Source: Nitratireductor arenosus (GTDB lineage: Bacteria; Pseudomonadota; Alphaproteobacteria; Rhizobiales; Rhizobiaceae). Taken from it: 64,000 bases of DNA. The DNA is taken from contig NZ_WPHG01000001.1 of assembly GCF_009742725.1 (NCBI RefSeq), positions 372,001 through 436,000 of the forward strand, read 5' to 3'. Under the pieces are notes generated by a model. It ran no database searches. It saw only the letters and a list, made by a program, of their open reading frames with translations, and was not told where the DNA came from. The position numbers and the translations under genes were made by a program. The first letter of the stretch is position 1, and the number at the start of each line of letters is the position of its first letter. Below are positions 9,103 to 15,947 of this stretch, in pieces.

Positions 9103-9711
9103 TCAGCCTGCCTGGTCCTTGCGTGCCAGCGCCACCGCCGCGACGATCTCGTCGGCGCCAAGCGCGCGACGATAAAGCCGCCTGCCGATCAGGAAGGCCG
9201 GCGTTCCGGCGAGCGCGAAAGCCTCCGCATGCGTGCGGTTGCGGGCGATCAGCGCGTCGATCGCCCCCAGGCGCTGGTCGAGCATGTCGCGCACCGCGCC
9301 GGCATCGGCGCCGGCGCTGCGCAGTGCATCGTCGATACGGCCATGCGTCAGCGGGCCGTCGAGCGCCATCACCGCATCATGCACGGCCGGGTAGGCACCG
9401 AGCGCCGCCGAGGCGTGCACCATGCGTGAGGCGTACCAGGCGATGTCGCCATTGATCGGCCAGTCCTTCATCACCAACCGGATGGCGCCGTCGCTCTGTA
9501 CGATCTCCTTCAACTGCGGATGAAGCGCCTTGCAGGACGGGCATAGATAGTCGAAGAACTCGGCGATCGTGACGTCGCCCGCTTGATTGCCGAGCACCGG
9601 CAGGGCCGGATCGAACACCACCTCGTCGAGGGTCGGTGCCGCGCGGCTTCGCTGAACCGGCCACATGAATGCGGCCGCCGCGCCGCCAAGCAGGCTTCGC
9701 CGCGAGATCAT
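9103..9711 (-). CDS. DsbA-family thiol:disulfide protein (CPSC active site)
   Basis: About 202 aa, exported. The N-terminus MISRRSLLGGAAAAF resembles a Tat or long Sec signal. The thioredoxin-like domain has DYLCPSCK (Cys57, Cys60) and the cis-Pro loop as AGTPAFLIG. It resembles the DsbA-like protein at 15329 in the same region (both have VxFDPxxPVxGN and EFFDY), so the two are paralogues with different CxxC dipeptides (PS versus PY). It is the last gene of the L,D-transpeptidase/two-component operon and overlaps the histidine kinase stop. A GTG at 9714 is an alternative start. Whether it oxidises or reduces its clients is unknown. Confidence 0.88.
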   Translation of the reverse strand: MISRRSLLGGAAAAFMWPVQRSRAAPTLDEVVFDPALPVLGNQAGDVTIAEFFDYLCPSCKALHPQLKEIVQSDGAIRLVMKDWPINGDIAWYASRMVHASAALGAYPAVHDAVMALDGPLTHGRIDDALRSAGADAGAVRDMLDQRLGAIDALIARNRTHAEAFALAGTPAFLIGRRLYRRALGADEIVAAVALARKDQAG

Positions 9712-11078
9712 CACGGCGCCTCAACGCCCGGCACGGACAGGCTCGCCCGCAAACCGCCCTCGTCCCGGTTTTCAAGAGTCAACGTACCGTCGATCCGCGC
9801 CATCGCCGCCTGCGCGATCGCCAGCCCGAGGCCGCTGCCGGTGGCCGACCGGGTACGCCCGCGTACGAATTTCTGCACCACCAGCGCCATCTCCGCTTTC
9901 GGAATGCCCGGCCCCTCATCTTCAACGACAAAACACACCACCCGATCGCCGCCCGCCTCGATCCGGCAGGTCACCGGCGTGTCGGCGGGCGCATGGTTGA
10001 GCGCGTTCTCGATCAGGTTTCTGAGCGCCAGCGACAGGAATTGCGGCTCCACGCGCACCGTCCGCTCCGCCCCGGCACCGGCGTCCACGACCACCGGGCC
10101 GCCGTCGGCGGGCAGCGACAATTCGGCCACCGCCCCCTCCAGCAGATCGGCCGCGCGCACCTCCGCCAGCGCCGGTTCGGCGTCGTTGGCTTCGAGCGCG
10201 GCAAGGTCCAGAAGCTGCTTCACCAGCCGGGCGGTGCGGTCGACGCCCAGGGTGATCTGTCTGAGAGCGTTGGCGTGCACGGCCGGGTCGTCGCTCGCCA
10301 GCGCGATCTGCGCCTGGGTTTTCACCCCGGCAAGCGGGGTCTTCAGTTCGTGCGCGGCAAAGGCGGTGAAGCTGCGCTCGCGCTCGCGTGCCTCCTGCAC
10401 GCGCCGAAACAGCCCGTTCAGCGCGCCGAGCGCGGGTGCGATCTCGCGTGGCAGGTCGACGCTCGACAGCGGCCGCAAATCGTTCGCCGGCCGCGCCGAC
10501 AAGGTTTGCGCCATGTCGCTCAGCGGCGACAGGCCGCGCCTGACGCTGATCAGGATCACCCCAGCCAGGAAGGGCAGGATCAGGAGAGCCGGCACGACCA
10601 GCCCCTTGATGACGTCGCCGACCAGCCGGTTGCGGATCTGCAGGCTGTCGCCGACCATCACGCGCACGCCGAGCGCCTGGTTTTCGACCGTGAACACCCG
10701 CCATTGCTCCCCGCCCACCTCGGCGTCCGAAAAGCCCGCTCTGGCCCCGGTCAAGCGCGTGTCGGGCGCATTTTGCGACCGGCCGACAAGCGTGCCTTCC
10801 AGCGACCAGATCTGGCACGAAAGCTGGCGCTCATAGGAGCTGTGATCCACTTCGAACGCGCCCAGGGCCTGGCTTGCGGCCGCCTTGTCCAGCCCCGCTT
10901 CGATCCGGTGGTCGGACAACAGCGAATTCACCATCCGCGCGGCCTCCATCAGCCGCGCGTCCAGCACCCGCTCGACCTCGGCCTGGGTGCTCAGATAGAT
11001 CCAGCCCACCGCCAAAAGCCAGACCAGCCCGGTCGACCCGATCAGAACCGCGATCAGCCGCGCGCGGATGGAGTTCAT
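9711..11078 (-). CDS. sensor histidine kinase, QseC/PmrB/TctE-like
   Basis: 455 aa, inner membrane. One helix near residues 7-30, a periplasmic loop of about 125 residues, a second helix near 158-180, then HAMP-like linker, H-box AAHELKTPLAG (His243), N-box NLIENALNHA and G-boxes DEGPGIP and GSGLGLAI. The H-box and overall length match the QseC/PmrB group. It starts in an ATGA overlap with the response regulator, so the pair is co-translated. The single Cys in the periplasmic loop (LSCQIW) is notable beside thiol-redox genes, but a sensing role is only a guess. The frame extends upstream to 11354 as a shadow of the regulator gene. Confidence 0.93.
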   Translation of the reverse strand: MNSIRARLIAVLIGSTGLVWLLAVGWIYLSTQAEVERVLDARLMEAARMVNSLLSDHRIEAGLDKAAASQALGAFEVDHSSYERQLSCQIWSLEGTLVGRSQNAPDTRLTGARAGFSDAEVGGEQWRVFTVENQALGVRVMVGDSLQIRNRLVGDVIKGLVVPALLILPFLAGVILISVRRGLSPLSDMAQTLSARPANDLRPLSSVDLPREIAPALGALNGLFRRVQEARERERSFTAFAAHELKTPLAGVKTQAQIALASDDPAVHANALRQITLGVDRTARLVKQLLDLAALEANDAEPALAEVRAADLLEGAVAELSLPADGGPVVVDAGAGAERTVRVEPQFLSLALRNLIENALNHAPADTPVTCRIEAGGDRVVCFVVEDEGPGIPKAEMALVVQKFVRGRTRSATGSGLGLAIAQAAMARIDGTLTLENRDEGGLRASLSVPGVEAP

Positions 11079-11740
11079 GCCGCGCGCTCCGTCAGCCGGT
11101 AGCCGACGCCACGAACCGTCTTGATGAAATCCGCGCCCAGCTTGGCGCGCAATTTGTGGACATGCACCTCCACCGCGTTGCTTTCGAGCTCCTCCTGCCA
11201 GCCATAGATCGTCTCCTCCAGGGCCGATTTGGACAGGATGCTTTCCGGCCGCTCCATCAGCGCCTCCAGCACCGCGAATTCGCGTCTGGTCAGGCTCACC
11301 GGCGTGCCGTCGCGATGTGCGGTGCGGCTGGCGGGGTCGAGCACCACCCCGCACCAGTTCAGGGTCGGACTGGGCCGCCCCTTGCCGCGGCGCACCGCCG
11401 CGCGCACCCGCGCGGCCAGTTCGTCGAGATCGAACGGCTTGCCGACATAGTCGTCGGCGCCGGCATCGAGTCCGGCGATCCGGTCCGCGACCTGGTCGCG
11501 CGCCGTCAGCAGCACCACCGGCGTGGCGTCGTCGCGCCGGCGCAGATCGGCCAGCACGTCGAGCCCAGACCCGTCCGGCAGCATCAGGTCGAGCACGACG
11601 CAGTCGTAACGCTGCGTTCTGACGGCCGCGCAGGCATCCTCGCGCGTGCCCACGGCGTCGACCGTGAAACCGGCGAGCCCCAGCCCCACCGTCAACCCGT
11701 CGAGCAGCAGCGGATCGTCCTCAACCACCAGAATGCGCAT
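11075..11740 (-). CDS. response regulator, OmpR family, QseB/PmrA-like
   Basis: 221 aa. Receiver domain with acidic pocket Asp8/Asp9, phospho-acceptor Asp51 (VVLDLMLP) and Lys101 (GKPFD), then a winged-helix DNA-binding domain with the stretch YGWQEELESNAVEVHVHKLR. That stretch is characteristic of the QseB/PmrA/BasR branch. This matters because an exact CTTAAG-N5-CTTAAG box, the known site type of that branch, lies upstream of the operon at 12608-12624. Probable role: phosphorylation-dependent control of this operon and of the divergent dsbD operon. Confidence 0.93.
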   Translation of the reverse strand: MRILVVEDDPLLLDGLTVGLGLAGFTVDAVGTREDACAAVRTQRYDCVVLDLMLPDGSGLDVLADLRRRDDATPVVLLTARDQVADRIAGLDAGADDYVGKPFDLDELAARVRAAVRRGKGRPSPTLNWCGVVLDPASRTAHRDGTPVSLTRREFAVLEALMERPESILSKSALEETIYGWQEELESNAVEVHVHKLRAKLGADFIKTVRGVGYRLTERAA

Positions 11741-11761
11741 CGCCTTCGTCCATATTGTCCG

Positions 11762-11785
11762 CGGACCGCTTTGCGGCGCGGTCCG
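11762..11785. repeat. inverted repeat between L,D-transpeptidase and response regulator genes
   Basis: Perfect 8-bp arms CGGACCGC and GCGGTCCG in the 54-base gap. The T-rich flank (TTTTC) is on the + side, where no gene is transcribed, so it is a poor terminator for the - strand operon. It could attenuate or protect the transcript between the two genes. Confidence 0.35.
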
Positions 11786-11794
11786 TTTTCGGCC

Positions 11795-12562
11795 TTAAGC
11801 CACCAAAAGATGTTTCATTTTAGGATCGGGAATGACGACGATCGGACTGCCGTCCCTTACCTGATCGTGAAGATGGATGACATCCTGGTTGATCAGGCGG
11901 ATGCAGCCCGACGACACCGCCTTGCCGATGCTCCACGTCTCGGGCGTGCCGTGAATCCTGTATAACGTGTCCTTGCCGTTCAGGTGAATATAGAGCGCGC
12001 GGGCGCCGAGCGGGTTGAGCAGGCCGGGAGGCATGCCGCCATTGGCGATGCTGTAGGGCTCGAGCGACGGCTTGCGCACCACCATCTCGTCGGGTGGGGT
12101 CCAGCGCGGCCATTCGCGACGATAGGCCATGATGGCGCGACCGGCCCAGGAGAACCCGTCGCGGCCGACCCCGATCCCGTAGCGCATGGCGCGATTGCCC
12201 GCCTTGACGTGATAGAGAAATTTTCGCGGCGTATCGACGACCAGCGTGCCGGGCCTCTCGTCGCTCGGATAATCCACTTCCTGGCGCCAGAAGCGGCGCT
12301 CGAGCTGGGTGATATCCACCTCGGGAATTGGAAACCGCTCGTCGGGCATGGCGTGGTACATCGGCGGCACGGTCGGCTTCGGCGCCGCCTCGACGCGTTT
12401 CGGCGCCGCCGGCTCGGGCGTGCTGACACAGCCCGAAACGACCAGCCCGCTCAGACCGGCGAGGAAGGCCCGCCGCCCCATCGGGCCCGTGACCGTGCGG
12501 GGCCGCGCCCCGTCGTCGCTCGCCGCCGCTGCGACGCGTTTACCCATGCGCCCGTGCGCCAT
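11795..12562 (-). CDS. L,D-transpeptidase (YkuD domain), predicted lipoprotein
   Basis: 255 aa. The N-terminus has MGRRAFLAGLSGLVVSGC with a lipobox Cys (Cys45), so the protein is probably exported (possibly by Tat) and lipid-anchored. The YkuD catalytic motif is complete: HGTPETW (His204) and SSGCIRL (Cys220). The family cross-links peptidoglycan 3-3 or attaches proteins to it using this Cys, which must stay reduced in the oxidising periplasm. The start was chosen at 12562 because AAGGAG lies about 8 bases upstream; an internal ATG at 12481 would also keep the signal. It is first gene of an operon with a two-component system and a DsbA-like protein. Confidence 0.92.
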   Translation of the reverse strand: MAHGRMGKRVAAAASDDGARPRTVTGPMGRRAFLAGLSGLVVSGCVSTPEPAAPKRVEAAPKPTVPPMYHAMPDERFPIPEVDITQLERRFWRQEVDYPSDERPGTLVVDTPRKFLYHVKAGNRAMRYGIGVGRDGFSWAGRAIMAYRREWPRWTPPDEMVVRKPSLEPYSIANGGMPPGLLNPLGARALYIHLNGKDTLYRIHGTPETWSIGKAVSSGCIRLINQDVIHLHDQVRDGSPIVVIPDPKMKHLLVA

Positions 12563-12607
12563 CGTGAAACTCCTTCTGTCTCGATGACGGCCCACAACCG
12601 CACCCAG

Positions 12608-12624
12608 CTTAAGGCTGCCTTAAG
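12608..12624. promoter_or_regulatory. PmrA/QseB-type box in divergent promoter region
   Basis: CTTAAGGCTGCCTTAAG: two CTTAAG half-sites separated by 5 bases, identical to the consensus known for PmrA-type regulators. It lies 46 bases upstream of the L,D-transpeptidase start and 67 bases upstream of dsbD, in a position to control both. The operon itself encodes a QseB/PmrA-like regulator. The site is directly visible; its use is inferred. Confidence 0.75.
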
Positions 12625-12690
12625 TTGGACCCGACACCTCGGCCCGAGAACGGGCCCGCCGCATTGGCGGACGCAAAGGATCCGCGCGCA

Positions 12691-14496
12691 ATGAAGACGA
12701 TCGTTTTCGCCTTGCTGGCAATGTTCACGGCGGCCATGCCCGCACCCGCATCAGCCCAGCCCGGCACGCCGCTGCCGGTCGACGCGGCGTTCGGCCTCGA
12801 CGTGACACGGGAACCGGACAGCCGGCTGACCCTCAAATGGGAAATCGCGCCGGGCTATTATCTTTATCGCGAGCAGATCGCCGTCAGCGCCGCCGGCCAG
12901 CCCGTCGCCGTCGACACCGCACCCGGGACCCGCAAAAACGACCCTACTTTCGGTCCCTCCGAGGTCTATTACCGCCAGGCGACCGCCCGCCTCGCCGAGC
13001 CGGTTTTCGGCACGATCGAGGTCACCTATCAAGGCTGCCAGGACGGCGGCATCTGCTATGCGCCGGAAAAACGCCGGGTCGACGCGCTGACGCTCGCCGT
13101 GTCCGCGCCGCCGCGCGCAATGCCGGGCGCGGACGTGGCCTGGCTGACGGAAGAGGCGAGTACAGGCGATGGCGGGCTGCCGGACGGGGCCGGTTTCGCG
13201 CTCGCCGCCGATGACGGGCTGATCGACACGCTGCTTGGAAAAGGTGGCGTCCTGCTCGTGGTTCTGAGCTTCCCGCTGTTCGGCCTCCTGCTCGCCTTCA
13301 CCCCGTGCGTCTTTCCCATGTATCCCATCCTCGCCGGCGCTCTGGCGCGCGAAGGCGACAAGCTCACCGCACGGCGCGGCTTCGTCCTGTCGACGATCTA
13401 CGTCCTGTCGCTCGCCCTGGCCTTCGCGTTTCTGGGCGCGGCGGCGGGCTGGTCGGGGCAGAACCTGCAGCTCGTGCTGCAGTCGCCCGTCACCATCGGC
13501 CTGCTGGCGCTCCTGTTCGCCGTGCTGGCGCTGTCGATGTTCGGGCTTTACGAGTTGCAACTGCCCGGCGCGCTGACACGCTGGATCGCCCGCCGCACCG
13601 GCGGTCTCGGCGGGTCGAAACGCTCGGCCGCGCTGCTCGGCTTTTCCTCGGTGCTGATCGTCGGGCCCTGCGTGACGGTTCCGCTTGCCGGCGCGCTGCT
13701 CTACATCGCCCAGACCGCCGACGTCGCGCTCGGCGCGGCGGCGCTGTTCGGCCTCGGCATCGGCAAGGGCCTGCCGCTGATCGTGCTCGGCACGCTGGGC
13801 GGGCGGGCGCTGCCGCGCGCCGGCGCGTGGATGGACAGCGTCAAGCGCGTCTTCGGCTTCGGTTTCCTGGCCACCGCGATCTGGACCGCGACCCCGCTTC
13901 TGCCGGCCGGCCTCGACCTGGTGCTGTGGGCGGCGCTGCTGATAACGATTGCCAGCTTCGCCTTCAGCGCCAGGCTGCCCGCCCCGACGCCGCTTGCCGC
14001 CGCGCGCGCGCTCGGCGCCGTCGCGCTTGTTTCAGGCATCATCTTGATGCTGGGCGCCGCGTCCGGCGGCACCGATCCGCTCAGGCCACTGGCGCAGCTC
14101 GCCCAGCGGTCCACGCAGGCCGGGCCCGGCCGGGAGCTCGTCTTCGCCAGGATCGGTTCCGCGCCCGAACTCAAAACCAGGCTGGCCGCCGCCGGCGGCC
14201 GTCCCACCCTGGTTTATTTCACCGCCGACTGGTGTGTGACCTGCCGCGTTATCGAGCGCTCGGTCCTTCCCGACCCGGCCGTGACCGAAGGACTCGCAAA
14301 CCTTCAGCTCGTCAAGGCGGACCTGTCCGATTTCGACGACGACAACGCGGCTCTGATGCGGGCGATGCGCGTCGCCGGGCCGCCGACCATGGTGTTTTTC
14401 AACGCCGAAGGACGCGAGGTCGCCAAGACCCGCCTGATCGGTTCCGTCACCGTCGACAGCCTGACCCGCTCCGCCGCCGCGGCGCGGGAGCCGTGA
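12691..14496 (+). CDS. dsbD: thiol:disulfide interchange protein DsbD
   Basis: 601 aa, the full three-part DsbD architecture. Signal peptide to about residue 22; alpha domain with the Cys pair GCQDGGICYAP (116, 122); membrane beta domain with FTPCVFPMYPIL (Cys206) and VGPCVTVPL (Cys327); periplasmic gamma thioredoxin domain with ADWCVTCR (Cys515, Cys518). It moves electrons from cytoplasmic thioredoxin to periplasmic thiol proteins. The start ATG has AAAGGA upstream; the frame can be opened earlier (12625) but lacks a signal context. It is first in an operon with a TlpA-like and a DsbA-like protein that are probable electron acceptors. Confidence 0.95.
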   Translation: MKTIVFALLAMFTAAMPAPASAQPGTPLPVDAAFGLDVTREPDSRLTLKWEIAPGYYLYREQIAVSAAGQPVAVDTAPGTRKNDPTFGPSEVYYRQATARLAEPVFGTIEVTYQGCQDGGICYAPEKRRVDALTLAVSAPPRAMPGADVAWLTEEASTGDGGLPDGAGFALAADDGLIDTLLGKGGVLLVVLSFPLFGLLLAFTPCVFPMYPILAGALAREGDKLTARRGFVLSTIYVLSLALAFAFLGAAAGWSGQNLQLVLQSPVTIGLLALLFAVLALSMFGLYELQLPGALTRWIARRTGGLGGSKRSAALLGFSSVLIVGPCVTVPLAGALLYIAQTADVALGAAALFGLGIGKGLPLIVLGTLGGRALPRAGAWMDSVKRVFGFGFLATAIWTATPLLPAGLDLVLWAALLITIASFAFSARLPAPTPLAAARALGAVALVSGIILMLGAASGGTDPLRPLAQLAQRSTQAGPGRELVFARIGSAPELKTRLAAAGGRPTLVYFTADWCVTCRVIERSVLPDPAVTEGLANLQLVKADLSDFDDDNAALMRAMRVAGPPTMVFFNAEGREVAKTRLIGSVTVDSLTRSAAAAREP

Positions 14497-14497
14497 C

Positions 14498-15298
14498 ATG
14501 AACGCCGTCTCGCTCGGGCCGCTCGTGCTTGCGGCCGACCGCTTCGCCGTCGTGCTCGGCCTGTTCGTGTTCATGATCGTCACCGGCATCATGAGCCGGC
14601 GCGTCGATCCGCGCTTCAATGTCTGGTCGTGGTGGGCGTTTCTCGGCGGCCTCGCCGCCGCCCGCCTCGGCCACGTTCTCCTGCATCTGCAAAGCTTCCA
14701 GGCCGAGCCGCTGCGCGTCTTCGCCCTCTGGCAGGGCGGATTCTACTGGCCGACCGGTGCTGCCGCCGTCGTGGTCAGCCTGTTCCTCGTCCTCACCGGC
14801 GCCCGACAGCGCCTGTGGGCGCTGCTGCCGCTGGCGCTCGCCGTCATCGTCTGGAACACGAGCTGGCAGCTCACCGGCGGCACACGGCCGCTCGCCGTGC
14901 CCGAACGCGCCTTCGAGACGCTGGCCGGCGCCTCCTACCGGCTCGGCGAACGCGACGGCATCCCGCGCGTCGTCAATCTGTGGGCGACATGGTGCCCGCC
15001 CTGTCGCCGCGAAATGCCGATGATGGCCGAACTCGCCGCCGACACCGAGGGTGTGGCGTTCGTCTTCGCCAACCAGGGCGAAGGCAAGCAGGCCGTCCGG
15101 CGCTATCTGGCGTCCGCCGGCCTGTCGCTGGAAACCATCCTGATCGATCCGTTCAGCGAACTGTCGCGCTTTTACGGCGCGCCGGGATTGCCGGCCACCC
15201 TGTTCATCGACGCTGAGGGCATTCTTCGCCACGCCCATCTCGGCGAGATTTCGCGCGAGGTGCTCCAGTCCAATATCGAACGCCTGGCGACCCGCTGA
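14498..15298 (+). CDS. membrane-anchored TlpA-like thioredoxin with N-terminal multi-helix domain
   Basis: 266 aa. Residues 1-120 hold about four hydrophobic helices and resemble the small Lgt-like membrane module seen in some redoxins. Residues 130-266 form a TlpA/ResA-type thioredoxin fold with WATWCPPCRREMP (Cys166, Cys169) and cis-Pro in GLPATLFID. The domain would face the periplasm and reduce disulfides there, fed by the DsbD encoded one base upstream. Gene content (DsbD-like, DsbA-like, TlpA-like) resembles the scsBCD copper-tolerance cluster, but the DsbD here is of the classical kind. Confidence 0.85.
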   Translation: MNAVSLGPLVLAADRFAVVLGLFVFMIVTGIMSRRVDPRFNVWSWWAFLGGLAAARLGHVLLHLQSFQAEPLRVFALWQGGFYWPTGAAAVVVSLFLVLTGARQRLWALLPLALAVIVWNTSWQLTGGTRPLAVPERAFETLAGASYRLGERDGIPRVVNLWATWCPPCRREMPMMAELAADTEGVAFVFANQGEGKQAVRRYLASAGLSLETILIDPFSELSRFYGAPGLPATLFIDAEGILRHAHLGEISREVLQSNIERLATR

Positions 15299-15328
15299 GG
15301 CAAATCATCAAAACAGGAGAACTCCGAA

Positions 15329-15937
15329 ATGATCGACCGTCGAAGCGTGCTCGTGGCGGGCGCGGCCGCCGCCACCGCTCTCGTCCTGCCGGCAGGCGCG
15401 GCAAAGGCGCAAAACTACCCCTCTTTGGAGGAGGTGCTTTTCGATCCGGAGATCCCGGTGATCGGCAACCCGAAGGGCGACGTGACCATCGTCGAATTCT
15501 TCGACTATCAATGCCCCTATTGCAAACGCGGCCATCCCGATCTCGTCGAGGTGGTGCGGGCGGACACAAAGGTGCGGCTGGTGATGAAGGACTGGCCGAT
15601 CTTCGGCGCGCCCTCCGTCCACGCCGCCAGTCTCGTTCTGGCCGCCGGCGAGGCCTATGAAAGCGCCCACATGGCCTTGATGGCGACAAAAGCCCGGCTG
15701 AGCAAAGAAGAGATCGACCGCACGCTCCAAAACGCCGGCCACGATCCCGAACGCCTGCTCGCCCGGTCAAGGCAGGATGCGGCGCGCATCGACGGCATTT
15801 TGGCCCGCAACATGGACCAGGCCAACGCCTTCGGCTTCCGCGGCACGCCGTCCTTCCTGTTCAACACCGCCATCCAGTACGGCGCCATGAGCCGACAGGC
15901 GATCGTCGACGCGATCGCGCAGGCGCGTTCTGGCTAA
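15329..15937 (+). CDS. DsbA-family thiol:disulfide protein (CPYC active site)
   Basis: 202 aa. Signal peptide MIDRRSVLVAGAAAATALVL with a twin Arg; thioredoxin-like domain with DYQCPYCKRGHPD (Cys62, Cys65) and cis-Pro in RGTPSFLFN. CPYC is common in BdbD/ScsC-like proteins. AGGAG precedes the ATG. It closes the dsbD operon and ends only 10 bases from the convergent HyuB gene. Lying behind dsbD, it may be kept reduced and act as an isomerase or reductase rather than an oxidase. It is paralogous to the protein at 9103-9711. Confidence 0.9.
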   Translation: MIDRRSVLVAGAAAATALVLPAGAAKAQNYPSLEEVLFDPEIPVIGNPKGDVTIVEFFDYQCPYCKRGHPDLVEVVRADTKVRLVMKDWPIFGAPSVHAASLVLAAGEAYESAHMALMATKARLSKEEIDRTLQNAGHDPERLLARSRQDAARIDGILARNMDQANAFGFRGTPSFLFNTAIQYGAMSRQAIVDAIAQARSG

Positions 15938-15947
15938 CGGCCCCGTT

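Noticed and set aside
12691-15937. Assignment of the dsbD cluster as a true scsABCD copper operon
   Set aside because: Gene content is similar, but the first gene has the classical DsbD alpha-domain Cys pair and no ScsA is present; kept only as a resemblance.
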